The notes below the pieces were generated by a model. It searched no databases. It was given only the letters and a program-made list of their open reading frames with translations, and was not told the DNA's origin. From DTFZ01 sp050260375 (GTDB lineage: Bacteria > Bacillota > Clostridia > Christensenellales > SZUA-584), in contig JBLNCA010000025.1 of assembly GCA_050260375.1 (NCBI GenBank), forward strand, positions 62,001 to 126,000: a stretch of 64,000 nucleotides of DNA, written 5' to 3'. Shown here piece by piece: positions 35,259 to 44,175 of this stretch (the stretch's first letter is position 1; every line of letters starts with the position of its first letter). The position numbers and the translations under genes are program-made.

Positions 35259-36188
35259 ATGAAAAGTGATTACAAAAGCATATTGAGCGGCATCTTCCCG
35301 TCTATTACAACGCCATTTATCAAGGGAGAAGTGAGTATTTCCTGCCTCGCGTCAAATATCAGAAAATACAACGAGTTCGGTCTGGGCGGCTATATGGTAT
35401 TGGGGGGCAACGGCGAATATCTGGGCTTGACAGAAAAAGAGACATACAGAGTTGTAGAGACAATTGTTGAGAACAAGAAAGCCGACAGACCGATAGTGGC
35501 AGGAGTGGGGAGAGAGTCGGCAGAGGCGACCGTCCGCTTCATCAAAAGCCTTGCAAAGTATGGCATAGACATCGCAAGCGTAATCACACCTTATTACTTT
35601 GCAAGGCATATGAAGGACGAAAATTTGATTGCTTATTATTTGAAAGTAGCGGACGAGTCGCCAATACCGATATTGATATACAACTCTCCCGAGTACGCGG
35701 CGGGGGTGGAAGTTTCGCCGCACGTCATCTCCGTACTGAGCAAGCACGAAAATATCGTCGGAATGAAGAACTCGTCCGGCAAGGAGCTCTCGATATACAC
35801 GGCCGCGTCGCAAGGGCAGGAATTCTATTACCACGCGGGAAAATCGCAAACCTGCTACAGAGACCTTACACAGGGCGCCGTAGGGGCTACGCTGTCTATG
35901 GCGATTTACTGGCCGCAAATATGCATACAGCTTTACCGCCTTTACATTATGGGCAGGACAAGCGAGGCCGAGCAACTCAGCGAAAGCATCAAAATGATCA
36001 ATCGCTTGGGAGTATCAAAGTATGGCGTGCCGGGCGTGAAATATGCGATGGACCTTGCGGGATTCTTCGGAGGAGAGCCGAGGCTGCCTCTGCTGCCGCT
36101 GACAGACGCGCAAAAACAGGAAATCAGAAAAGCATACGAGATTGAAAAGGGAGTTGAAAAAAGCTATGAAGATATCGATAGGATGTGA
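35259..36188 (+). CDS. DapA-family aldolase/lyase, copy 1
   Basis: This TIM-barrel class I lyase of the dihydrodipicolinate synthase/N-acetylneuraminate lyase superfamily has 309 residues. The Schiff-base lysine is Lys170 in VGMKNSSG, and the catalytic tyrosine is Tyr141 in LIYNSPEY. The substrate-binding GGxGE-type block reads LGGNGEYLGLTEKE. In this sugar operon it is more likely a 2-keto-3-deoxy sugar acid aldolase or dehydratase than a lysine biosynthesis enzyme. ATG 35259 sits 9 bases after GGAAGG; the ATG at 35250 is too close to it. Overlaps the RpiB-like gene by 23 bases. Confidence 0.85.
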   Translation: MKSDYKSILSGIFPSITTPFIKGEVSISCLASNIRKYNEFGLGGYMVLGGNGEYLGLTEKETYRVVETIVENKKADRPIVAGVGRESAEATVRFIKSLAKYGIDIASVITPYYFARHMKDENLIAYYLKVADESPIPILIYNSPEYAAGVEVSPHVISVLSKHENIVGMKNSSGKELSIYTAASQGQEFYYHAGKSQTCYRDLTQGAVGATLSMAIYWPQICIQLYRLYIMGRTSEAEQLSESIKMINRLGVSKYGVPGVKYAMDLAGFFGGEPRLPLLPLTDAQKQEIRKAYEIEKGVEKSYEDIDRM

Positions 36189-36633
36189 CGAACTGGGTAT
36201 TGCCTACAAGCAAATGATAATAGATACCTTTTCGAAGAAAGGCCATGAATTCCTCGACGCGGGAGTTTCTGAAGGGGAAAAAATAAACTACCCCACGGTT
36301 GCTTATAAGGCCATACGTCAAATGAAAGAAAAAGCCTGCGACAGGTGCATACTGATCTGCGGTACGGGCATAGGCATGGCGCTTACGGCAAACAAAATAG
36401 AAGGCGCTTACGCCGCTGTCTGCCATGACGTCTACTCGACGGAACGCTCTATACTCAGCAACAACTGCAACACCATGTGCATAGGCGCGCTTGTTGTCGG
36501 GCCGAAAACCGTAGAGTCGCTGGTCGGCCTGTGGCTCGATTTAAAGTTTGACCCGAACAGCCGCTCATACCCCAAAGTACAGGAGATATATGCCATCGAA
36601 GCGGAACAGGGGGGAAAGCATGCTGCAAAGTGA
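36166..36633 (+). CDS. rpiB: RpiB/LacAB-family sugar-phosphate isomerase
   Basis: The 155-residue isomerase is of the ribose-5-phosphate isomerase B group. The active-site cysteine is seen in LICGTGIGMALTANK and later CHDVYSTERSILSNNCN. The N-terminal block reads IGCDELGIAYK where typical RpiB has SDHAG, so the substrate pocket differs. It interconverts aldose and ketose phosphates, linking pentose phosphates to the transketolase genes that follow. The first ATG gives the natural N-terminus; the RBS-like GGGAG is 12 bases away. It overlaps both neighbours. Confidence 0.85.
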   Translation: MKISIGCDELGIAYKQMIIDTFSKKGHEFLDAGVSEGEKINYPTVAYKAIRQMKEKACDRCILICGTGIGMALTANKIEGAYAAVCHDVYSTERSILSNNCNTMCIGALVVGPKTVESLVGLWLDLKFDPNSRSYPKVQEIYAIEAEQGGKHAAK

Positions 36634-37462
36634 CCTAAGTGTTCTGGAAAGGGGCGCCCATAACATCAGAAAGCATATCGTCAACACCATCGTAAATAAC
36701 GGGGAAGGCCACGGCGGGCCAGCGCTCTCATGCGCCGACATACTCTCGGTATTATACCTTGGAATAATGAATATCGATAAGGACAACCCGGGCGACATAA
36801 ACAACGACAAATTCATACTGAGCGCCGGGCATAAATGCCTTGCCATATACGCCGCGCTGGTAGAAAAGGGAATTATAGACCGCTCTGTACTCGATACATA
36901 CAACATGCTGAATTCGCCGGTGCCCGGGCATCCCGACGCGACAAAGCTTCCGGGCGTAGAATTCAGCACGGGTTCTCTTGGACATGGCCTGCCGCTGGGC
37001 TGCGGGTTTGCCGTAGCCGCCAAAATGAAAGGGCTTGGCTACAAGACGTACGTGCTTATGGGAGACGGAGAGCAGGGCGAAGGCTCCAACTGGGAAGCCG
37101 CTTCGTTTGCCGCGCACAACAAGCTTGACAATCTCATCGCGATAATCGACGAAAACGGGCTGCAGATAAACGGCAGAACGGCGCAAATATGCAAGCCCAG
37201 CAGCTTTGAAGAGCGCTACTCGGCGTTCGGATGGAGCGTTAAGTCGGTCGATGGACATGATGTGGGCGCATTGTATGATGTGCTCAAAGCCGTGCCTTTT
37301 GAAGCCGGCAAGCCGTCGATGATAGTGGCAAAAACGAGGAAGGGGCGCGGCATTTCCTTCATGGAGGATAACGTTGCCTATCATCATTGGCATCCGAATA
37401 AGGAAGAAGCGGAAAAAGCGCTTAAGGAGATAGAACAGGCTGAAAAAAGGTGGGTAAAATGA
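36620..37462 (+). CDS. Transketolase, N-terminal (TPP-binding) subunit
   Basis: The 280-residue half-transketolase has the thiamine diphosphate block GDGEQGEGSNWEAASFAAHNK with the metal-binding Asp and Asn, the histidines in GHGGPALS, and STGSLGHGLPLG. Transketolase moves two-carbon units between sugar phosphates; split N and C genes are common in Clostridia and Archaea. GGGGGG precedes the ATG by 6 bases; the gene overlaps rpiB by 14 bases and the C-terminal gene by 4. Confidence 0.93.
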   Translation: MLQSDLSVLERGAHNIRKHIVNTIVNNGEGHGGPALSCADILSVLYLGIMNIDKDNPGDINNDKFILSAGHKCLAIYAALVEKGIIDRSVLDTYNMLNSPVPGHPDATKLPGVEFSTGSLGHGLPLGCGFAVAAKMKGLGYKTYVLMGDGEQGEGSNWEAASFAAHNKLDNLIAIIDENGLQINGRTAQICKPSSFEERYSAFGWSVKSVDGHDVGALYDVLKAVPFEAGKPSMIVAKTRKGRGISFMEDNVAYHHWHPNKEEAEKALKEIEQAEKRWVK

Positions 37463-38397
37463 GCAGGATGGATCCAAGGAAAGCATTTGAAGAGACGTTT
37501 TTTGAGATGGGCGGGGAAAACAAGAATATAGTAGCCGTTTCGTGCGATTCCGCGTCGGGCGGAGGGATGAAGAGCTTTTTTCAAGCCTATCCCGAAAGAA
37601 CGGTGGAAACGGGAATAAGCGAGCAGAATGCGATAGGAATATGCGCGGCTCTTGCCAAGCAGGGCTTGATACCCTTTATCGTGGTTATTACGCCGTTTAT
37701 CACAATGAGAGCTTACGAGCAGGTAAGGGACGACGTGGGCTATATGAACATGAACGTCAAGCTCGTCGGTTCGGGCGGCGGCCTTGCGTATTCAACGCTC
37801 GGGTCAACGCATCAGGCGGTTGAGGACATAGCGCTTATGCAGACCATACCCAACATGACGATACTGTCTCCCTGCGACGCCTACGATATAAAAGCGGCGC
37901 TTAAAATGGCGGCAGAGGTAAAAGGGCCGGTTTACATCAGAATGCCAAGGCAGGCGCGCGAGGTAAAGGCGGAAAAGCGCAGCCTGTGCTTAGGAAAAGC
38001 GGAGGTGTTAAAAGACGGCAAAGACGTGGCGATATTTGCGACCGGGCCTATGGTGGAGGAAGCCCAGAAAGCCGCCGAAATGCTTCAGCGCGAAGGAATA
38101 GACGCCGCCGTGCTCGGGTTTATGACCGTCAAGCCGCTGGACGAAGAAGCCGTAAAGGCGTATGCGAAAGACGTAAAGATGATATTTACGGTGGAGGAAC
38201 ACTCCGTTGTAGGCGGGTTTGGATGCGCGGTGGCAGCATGCCTCGCTCCCTTGCCGAATACGCCGCCTGTTCATATTATCGGCGTCAGGGAGAAGGCAAA
38301 GAATACGGGACCGTACGAAGAGCTGTTGGACCACTACGGGCTTACGGGTGAGAAGATAGCTGAAAAAATTAAAAAAACTAGCAAAGGATTGAGGTAG
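37459..38397 (+). CDS. Transketolase, C-terminal subunit
   Basis: The 312-residue partner contains the Pyr and C-terminal domains: ETGISEQNAIGICAALAKQG (glutamate that activates TPP), STHQAVEDIALM and the final domain VFTVEEHSVVGGFG. It assembles with the upstream N-terminal subunit into an active heterotetramer. ATG overlaps the preceding stop (ATGA), so subunits are made in equal amounts. Confidence 0.93.
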   Translation: MSRMDPRKAFEETFFEMGGENKNIVAVSCDSASGGGMKSFFQAYPERTVETGISEQNAIGICAALAKQGLIPFIVVITPFITMRAYEQVRDDVGYMNMNVKLVGSGGGLAYSTLGSTHQAVEDIALMQTIPNMTILSPCDAYDIKAALKMAAEVKGPVYIRMPRQAREVKAEKRSLCLGKAEVLKDGKDVAIFATGPMVEEAQKAAEMLQREGIDAAVLGFMTVKPLDEEAVKAYAKDVKMIFTVEEHSVVGGFGCAVAACLAPLPNTPPVHIIGVREKAKNTGPYEELLDHYGLTGEKIAEKIKKTSKGLR

Positions 38398-38398
38398 T

Positions 38399-39739
38399 AT
38401 GACAGTTAATTACTCACAGAATTGTTTTGGAAGAGCGGGTGTCAATTTCACGCTGCGTTCACTGGGAGCGTCGGCGGTGAGAGGTCAGGAAGAGTCGTTC
38501 GGCAGGGTGATGAACAAGGCCATCAGCTTTGACGAGTACAGGGAACTCAAAGGTCTGGTTAAGTTTATCGGCTTTACGCCCCGGTTTGAGGACGTTATTA
38601 AAACGTTTAACGTGCCCGAAGGCGAAACGCCTGCCGGATTCAGAATCGAGTGCTATCTGGAACCGGGCGGAGTGCTTACGGTTGATCTGGTTCGCGATAT
38701 CAGCTATGATAAAAACGGCATCAAGAGGCCGACGAAAATGGTGTTTTCGGCGGATTCGGCAAACCCGTACGAAATCGCGCCGATATCGGCGCTGCTCGGG
38801 AATCTGACGTGCAACCCGGGCATAGTGTATGACCTGTTTATCAACAACCCCAAAGCAAACGTCGGAAACAAGTTTAAAACACTTGAAGAAGTAATGACGG
38901 AGATCGGCAGCATACTTGGGCCGGGCTGCGATATCAGCGTGGAGCTCAATAACCCGTTCGAAAAAGACTTCAACAAAATTCTCGACGAATGCGAAAAGTT
39001 TAAAGCCATACTGACCGAATACAGGCTGGTCGTTAAAGTACCGCATATGGGGCCTGTCAACGGCGAAAACGTAAACGAGCTGCTGAGCGGGGATAAGAAA
39101 TTCAGCAAGAGGTATGACGAGCCCTTAACCGAGGACGCTTTCCGCAGCCATAACCTGGCTTTAAGGCTCAGGGAGCATGGCTACAGGATCAACTATACGC
39201 TGATGTTTGAACCGCATCAGACTGCGCTGGCACTGCAGGCGAAGCCCGCATTTATCAACACGTTTGTACGGCACAGGCTCATGCAGTCCGAAAAGATGAG
39301 GAACCTGCTCGCGTTCTATGAAATATCCAGAGACAAGAAGCACCTCGAGGATTTAAGAACGCTTATGCTTAATTCCGATATGCTCAGCAAGAACGAGGCG
39401 GAAAAAGACCTTATCGATGTGAAGCGCTTTGCTGAGGATATGCTGCGCTACCGTCATTTCAACGATAAGGAAGGCGGGGACGGCCTGGATATGGCAAGGC
39501 ACAACCTTCGCATGTTGAAGCTCAACAACCTTCCGGATACGCGCCTTATTATCTGCAGCATGGAAGGCCCGTACAACTATCCGGACATCGATAAGCTCGT
39601 GACCGACCCCGAGTTTGCGGACGTGATTGACCGCCTGGTAATTACCGCGGAGCCGGGATACCTGGCAAGGTTCTCTTCGGCAAACCAGGTCGTATCGTAC
39701 CAGAGAAGATTCATGAACGCTGTACAGGGCGCAAAATAA
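38399..39739 (+). CDS. Divergent transaldolase-like protein
   Basis: The 446-residue protein is of uncertain exact function. The middle carries RLVVKVPHMG with Lys213 where transaldolase and fructose-6-phosphate aldolase have the Schiff-base lysine (VVKIP/VVKVP). The next barrel strand INYTLMFEPHQTALALQAKP followed by FINTFVRHR resembles their TLxFSxxQAxxAxxAG and SPFVGR blocks. It is much longer than fructose-6-phosphate aldolase (about 220) or most transaldolases (about 320-380), with an N-terminal addition of about 130 residues. It starts one base after the transketolase gene, exactly where a transaldolase would be expected. GAGG precedes the ATG. Confidence 0.65.
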   Translation: MTVNYSQNCFGRAGVNFTLRSLGASAVRGQEESFGRVMNKAISFDEYRELKGLVKFIGFTPRFEDVIKTFNVPEGETPAGFRIECYLEPGGVLTVDLVRDISYDKNGIKRPTKMVFSADSANPYEIAPISALLGNLTCNPGIVYDLFINNPKANVGNKFKTLEEVMTEIGSILGPGCDISVELNNPFEKDFNKILDECEKFKAILTEYRLVVKVPHMGPVNGENVNELLSGDKKFSKRYDEPLTEDAFRSHNLALRLREHGYRINYTLMFEPHQTALALQAKPAFINTFVRHRLMQSEKMRNLLAFYEISRDKKHLEDLRTLMLNSDMLSKNEAEKDLIDVKRFAEDMLRYRHFNDKEGGDGLDMARHNLRMLKLNNLPDTRLIICSMEGPYNYPDIDKLVTDPEFADVIDRLVITAEPGYLARFSSANQVVSYQRRFMNAVQGAK

Positions 39740-39753
39740 AGGAGGAATAAACA

Positions 39754-40641
39754 ATGGACAAAAAGTTAATGGGCGTATTCGCGCCTATAACGACGCCGTT
39801 TACAAAGGACGGCAAAGTGGATTATGCGGCGCTCGAAAAGAACATGGAGTTTTACGCCAAATCGGGCATACAGGGCTATCTTGCCCTCGGCTCCAACGGC
39901 GAAAACAAGAGCCTGACAAACGACGAAAAAGAGAACGTGCTCAAGGTCATCATTGACAACAAGGGCAAGGACCAGTCGGTAATGGCGGGCTGCATATTCG
40001 AATCGACCTACGAGACTATAATATATGCGAAAAAGTTTGAAAAGCTGGGCGCGGACTTTTTGACGCTGCTGCCCCCGTCATATTTCAAAAAGCAAATGAC
40101 CGACGCTGTGCTCATTAAGTACTTCAACGATGTGGCGAACGCGGTGGATACGCCCTGCCTGCTGTATAACGCGCCGCAGTTTTGCGGCGGGACGACATTG
40201 TCCGTAAAGCTGGTGCAGGAGTGCGCAAAGAACCCCAAAATAGTGGGCCTCAAAGACTCTTCGACGGGCAATATAGAGAGCTTTTTGTTCGGCGCGAGGG
40301 ACGTTATGAACGTAATGGCGGGGTCCGCGAACTTCTTCATGTCCACCGTGATAATGGGCGGATCGGGCGGCGTCGTATCTCTCGCCAATATATTCCCGGG
40401 GATAGTCAACGATTTGTATCAGCTTATTTTGGCCAAGAAATACGAAGAAGCGTTTGTGCTTAACGAGAAAGTGCTGCGCCTCAACAAAGGCGTTTCCGGC
40501 GCAGGCGGCGTGGCCGCGGTCAAGTATGCGATGGATCTTGCCGGCCTTAACGGCGGCGACCCGAGGCTGCCGCTGCTGCCACTTCCCGAAGAAAACAAGG
40601 AGAAGATTTGTACTCTGCTGAAGAACGAAAACATGATATAA
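39754..40641 (+). CDS. DapA-family aldolase/lyase, copy 2
   Basis: A second TIM-barrel lyase of 295 residues with Schiff-base Lys167 in VGLKDSSTG and catalytic Tyr138 in LLYNAPQF, plus ALGSNGENKSLTNDEK. It is clearly different from copy 1 at 35.3 kb, so the two probably act on different keto-acids or at different steps. A strong AGGAGG RBS precedes the start. Keto-deoxy sugar acid aldolase or dehydratase activity is the best guess from the operon. Confidence 0.85.
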   Translation: MDKKLMGVFAPITTPFTKDGKVDYAALEKNMEFYAKSGIQGYLALGSNGENKSLTNDEKENVLKVIIDNKGKDQSVMAGCIFESTYETIIYAKKFEKLGADFLTLLPPSYFKKQMTDAVLIKYFNDVANAVDTPCLLYNAPQFCGGTTLSVKLVQECAKNPKIVGLKDSSTGNIESFLFGARDVMNVMAGSANFFMSTVIMGGSGGVVSLANIFPGIVNDLYQLILAKKYEEAFVLNEKVLRLNKGVSGAGGVAAVKYAMDLAGLNGGDPRLPLLPLPEENKEKICTLLKNENMI

Positions 40642-40667
40642 TATCGGAAAGGGTTAAAGCGCTAGGA

Positions 40668-41615
40668 ATGAGAAAAATACTGTTAACCAAAAAACTCAAT
40701 GAAAAGAATGCCGCCCTTTTTAAGGGTATTCCGGACATTGAGCTCGTAACAATATCGGATAACGACCCGGCCGCTTTTCAGAATCATATCCGCGACGCGG
40801 AGGCGATACTGCTGAGCACGGCCTATAAGATGACGCGCGACGTAATACAAAGCGCCGAAAAGCTTAAGGTTATAAGCAGAACGGGCGTAGGGGTGGATAA
40901 TGTCGACGTAGGAGCAGCTACGGAGCGCGGCATATTGGTGCTTAATACTCCGCAGGCCAATTCGCTGTCCGTCGCAGAGCATACGGTAGCGCTCATAATA
41001 GCCATTTCAAAGCAGCTTGTCATGTACGACGATGCGGTCCGCAGCGGCAATTTCCAGATAAGGCGCCTGAATAAAAGCGTCGACGTAGACGGCAAAACGC
41101 TCGGTCTGATAGGCTGCGGAAGAATAGGCAGATTCGTGGCCGAAAAATGCCAGGCGGCTTTCAATATGCAGGTGATAGGCTATGACCCGTATATCACAAA
41201 GCTTGACGGCATCACGCTTTATAAAGAAGCAGAGGAAGTATTCAAGCGCGCCGATTACATATCGCTGCACCTTCCGCTCACGGACGAAACGCGCAACCTT
41301 GTAGGCGAAAAGCTGCTGTCGCTGATGAAGCCGACGGCATATATAATCAATACGTCAAGAGGCGGCATAATCGACGAATACGCGCTGGCCGAAAAGCTGA
41401 AGAGCGAGGAGATTGCGGGAGCGGCGCTCGATGTATTTGAATCGGAGCCTCCGGCCGCGGACAACCCGCTGCTTGCGCTTAAAAACGTGATACTTACTCC
41501 GCACAGCGCAGCGCTTACGAAGGAATGCTCGTCGCGCGTTGCTTACGAGGCGGCACGGGGCATAAGCGATTATCTCAAAGGGGATACTCCGGAGTTTATA
41601 TTCAATAAGAAATAG
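40668..41615 (+). CDS. D-isomer 2-hydroxyacid dehydrogenase
   Basis: The 315-residue enzyme is related to phosphoglycerate and glyoxylate/hydroxypyruvate reductases. The NAD motif is LGLIGCGRIGRF, the catalytic Arg lies in NTSRGGIIDE, and the catalytic His in LTPHSAA. There is no ACT domain, so it is not a full SerA. It would reduce or oxidise a 2-keto/2-hydroxy acid made by the aldolases, consistent with sugar-acid catabolism. The ATG at 40668 gives the natural N-terminus although the nearest good RBS (GGAAAGG) is about 15 bases upstream. Confidence 0.85.
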   Translation: MRKILLTKKLNEKNAALFKGIPDIELVTISDNDPAAFQNHIRDAEAILLSTAYKMTRDVIQSAEKLKVISRTGVGVDNVDVGAATERGILVLNTPQANSLSVAEHTVALIIAISKQLVMYDDAVRSGNFQIRRLNKSVDVDGKTLGLIGCGRIGRFVAEKCQAAFNMQVIGYDPYITKLDGITLYKEAEEVFKRADYISLHLPLTDETRNLVGEKLLSLMKPTAYIINTSRGGIIDEYALAEKLKSEEIAGAALDVFESEPPAADNPLLALKNVILTPHSAALTKECSSRVAYEAARGISDYLKGDTPEFIFNKK

Positions 41616-41676
41616 CGGCTTTAAGTGTGACATCAGCACTGCAATGCTCAACACATCAAACCGAATGCCTACTGTA

Positions 41677-41702
41677 TTTGGCCGGCGCATGCGCCGGCCA
41701 AA
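41677..41702. repeat. Perfect 26-bp palindrome between catabolic operon and PHP gene
   Basis: The sequence reads TTTGGCCGGCGCA followed exactly by its reverse complement. No T run follows, so it is not a standard terminator. It could be a bidirectional stem that stops transcription poorly, or a protein-binding site. It lies 62 bases after the dehydrogenase stop. Confidence 0.6.
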
Positions 41703-41731
41703 CGGTAGGTATAAATGTTTCAGGGGAATGA

Positions 41732-42649
41732 ATGAATCTTTCTGACACGGCAAATAAGAAATATGGCAATGATACAAATATCGATCTGCACATTCATTCA
41801 AAGAATTCGGACGGCGGGGAGACAACGCCCGAACTGCTGCAAAGATTCAAAAAGTACGAAATAATATCTTTTACCGATCACGACAGCGTGCAATGCTACT
41901 ATGATTTACTGGCGATGCGTAACGAGGACCTAAAGGATAAGGCCATAGTACCGGGCGTGGAGTTATGCTACCGGTATAATAACGAGTTAAGGGACATACT
42001 CGGTTACGGCATAGACGTCGGCATGGTAAATGAATTTTTGGAAAAGAGATACCCGCAGTCGGAAAGGTTAAAAAAGCAGCAGATCTGCCTTGAGAAAGCG
42101 AAGGAAGCGTTCCGGAAGAAAGGGCTTAAGTTTGACGAGGATATTGAGGTTGTAAGCGGAAACAAAAGCGAGGCGTACGTAGTTATATACAATTCGCTTA
42201 TGAAATATCCCGAGAATATAGAGAAATACGGGTTTTTAGCGAACGTCGCGGATTTTTACAGGTATTATTATTCAAACAGGGAATCGGATTTTTTTGTAGA
42301 CGAATCGTTTGACCTGCCTTCGATAGGCGAGGTGATCGGGGTCATTCACGAAGCGGGAGGGCTTGCGTTTCTGGCGCATCCTTGCGCGTATTCAAAAGAA
42401 CAAGCGGAATGGGCAAGTTATATTGAAAACGCGGTCGATAACGACATCGACGGCATCGAGGTATACCATTATTCGGCGGATAAGCAGGCTGCCGGCTTTT
42501 TGTACCGGACGGCGAAGGAAAAAGGCCTATTTATAAGCGGCGGAAGCGACTTTCATCAACACGGCAAGCATTGCGGGTTCGGAAAAACAAAGGTGCCTTA
42601 CGGCGATATAAAAAGCTGGATAGAAAATGTGGAGCTCTTCAATATCTAG
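41732..42649 (+). CDS. PHP-domain metal-dependent phosphoesterase
   Basis: This polymerase-and-histidinol-phosphatase superfamily protein has 305 residues. Metal-binding motifs are in order: DLHIHSKNSDGG, FTDHDS, PGVEL, LAHPCAY and GGSDFHQHG. PHP proteins hydrolyse phosphates on nucleosides, nucleotides or histidinol; free-standing members like this are often 5'-3' exonuclease or 3',5'-bisphosphate phosphatases. An insertion of about 80 residues between motifs 3 and 4 includes a basic helical stretch. Start ATG has AGGGGA 4 bases upstream. Confidence 0.82.
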   Translation: MNLSDTANKKYGNDTNIDLHIHSKNSDGGETTPELLQRFKKYEIISFTDHDSVQCYYDLLAMRNEDLKDKAIVPGVELCYRYNNELRDILGYGIDVGMVNEFLEKRYPQSERLKKQQICLEKAKEAFRKKGLKFDEDIEVVSGNKSEAYVVIYNSLMKYPENIEKYGFLANVADFYRYYYSNRESDFFVDESFDLPSIGEVIGVIHEAGGLAFLAHPCAYSKEQAEWASYIENAVDNDIDGIEVYHYSADKQAAGFLYRTAKEKGLFISGGSDFHQHGKHCGFGKTKVPYGDIKSWIENVELFNI

Positions 42650-42687
42650 TATTCGTACAAAAAAGTAATTAAGCAACAGGGTAACAG

Positions 42688-42710
42688 AGTCCGGCAAGTC
42701 CGGGCTTTTT
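42688..42710 (+). terminator. Rho-independent terminator after the PHP gene
   Basis: AGTCCGG, loop CAAGT and CCGGGCT are followed by TTTTT; 7-bp stem with one G-T pair. Confidence 0.8.
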
Positions 42711-42751
42711 GCTTTGTAAAAGCCTTTTTACTGCATTTTGCCAATGCGGCG

Positions 42752-42760
42752 TGGTATAAT
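42752..42760 (+). promoter_or_regulatory. Extended -10 promoter of the AmmeMemoRadiSam genes
   Basis: TGGTATAAT carries a perfect -10 with the TGn extension. No good -35 stands at the right distance, as is usual for extended -10 promoters. It lies 29 bases before the GTG start. Confidence 0.6.
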
Positions 42761-42789
42761 AATAAAAAGTCTTTAAGGGGGTGAGCGTT

Positions 42790-44175
42790 GTGTCTGTAGA
42801 TATGGCATTAATAGTTCCCCATCCTCCGCTTATAGTTCCCGATATAGGCAGGGGAGAGGAAAGAAAGATAAGGGATACCGTAGAAGCGTATGAAAAGGCG
42901 GCGCGAATGATAGCGGACTTTAAGCCTGATACCGTAATAGTGGCCTCGCCTCATTCGGTGATGTACGGCGATTATATTCATATCGCTCCCGGAGAGGGCG
43001 CCGAAGGCGATTTCGGAAGGTTCGGCGCTCCGCACGTTTCGATAAGCAAGGCGTATGACACGGAGTTCGTGGACGAATTATGCAAGGAGGCGGGAAAAGC
43101 GGGCATATCTGCTGGTACACTGGGACAGAGGGAAAAGTCGCTCGACCACGGCGTACTCGTACCGCTATATTTTATTGAGAAGCATTACCGCGATTACCGG
43201 CTTGTGCGCCTGTCGATATCGGGGCTTACGGCGCTCGAGCATTACAGGTTTGGGCGGTGCGCGGCGAGTGTTGCGGAGAAGCTTGGGCGCAGGGCTGTGT
43301 TCGTCGCAAGCGGAGACCTGTCGCATAAGCTTACAACTGACGGGCCTTACGGCTTTGCGAAGGAAGGCCCCGAGTTCGACAGCCAAATTACGGAGGCTAT
43401 GAAGGCGGCGGATTTTCTAAAGCTTCTCAGCTTCAACGAAGAGTTCTGCGAGGCCGCGGCGGAATGCGGGCTGCGTTCGTTTATTGAGATGGCGGGCGCG
43501 TTGGACGGCAAAGCGCTGAAGACCGAATTCATGTCTTACGAAGGCCCGTTCGGAGTGGGCTACGCCGTGTGCGCGTATACCGTGACGGGCAGCGACGAAC
43601 GCCGCCGGTTCGCGCATATTTATGAAGAGGAAAGAAGAAGGAGCCTCGCCGAAACAAAGCGCGGAGAGGACGAGTATGTAAAGCTCGCGCGGCTCTCGCT
43701 GGAGACATACATTAAAACAGGGAAGTACGCAAAGCTCCCCCCCGATCTGCCCGCCGAAATGCTGAACAACAGGGCCGGCGTGTTCGTATCGCTTAAAAAG
43801 GACGGCAGGCTAAGGGGCTGCATAGGCACTATATCTCCCGTCGAGCCCTCGATAGCGGAGGAGATAATACGAAACGCCGTAAGCGCCGGAACGGGCGACC
43901 CGCGGTTCGACCCCGTAGAGGAGGATGAGCTCGATTCGCTCGTCTATAGCGTGGACGTGCTGGGAGAGCCCGAGCCGATAGAGTCAATGGACGAGCTTGA
44001 CGCAAAACGCTACGGTGTTATAGTGACCAAGGGGTTCCGCCGGGGGCTGCTGCTGCCCAATCTCGAGGGCGTGGATACGCCGGAGCAGCAGGTGGCAATA
44101 GCGCTGCAGAAAGCCGGAATACCCGCATATGAAAAATACAGCATGGAACGGTTTGAGGTGGTGCGCCACAAATGA
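42790..44175 (+). CDS. AmmeMemoRadiSam proteins B and A fused (MEMO1-AMMECR1)
   Basis: The 461-residue fusion has a MEMO-like domain of the LigB extradiol-dioxygenase fold (about 1-265; IVPHPPLIVPDI, ASPHSVMYGDY, SLDHGVLVPLYF, GDLSHKL) and an AMMECR1 domain (about 285-455; NNRAGVFVSLKKDGRLRGCIGT). The histidines of the MEMO part mark its metal site. Together with the radical SAM enzyme in the next gene this completes the conserved AmmeMemoRadiSam system, whose chemistry is unknown. GTG 42790 is chosen because AAGGGGGTGAG lies 5 bases upstream. In many genomes the A and B parts are separate genes. The stop overlaps the radical SAM start by 4 bases. Confidence 0.9.
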   Translation: MSVDMALIVPHPPLIVPDIGRGEERKIRDTVEAYEKAARMIADFKPDTVIVASPHSVMYGDYIHIAPGEGAEGDFGRFGAPHVSISKAYDTEFVDELCKEAGKAGISAGTLGQREKSLDHGVLVPLYFIEKHYRDYRLVRLSISGLTALEHYRFGRCAASVAEKLGRRAVFVASGDLSHKLTTDGPYGFAKEGPEFDSQITEAMKAADFLKLLSFNEEFCEAAAECGLRSFIEMAGALDGKALKTEFMSYEGPFGVGYAVCAYTVTGSDERRRFAHIYEEERRRSLAETKRGEDEYVKLARLSLETYIKTGKYAKLPPDLPAEMLNNRAGVFVSLKKDGRLRGCIGTISPVEPSIAEEIIRNAVSAGTGDPRFDPVEEDELDSLVYSVDVLGEPEPIESMDELDAKRYGVIVTKGFRRGLLLPNLEGVDTPEQQVAIALQKAGIPAYEKYSMERFEVVRHK

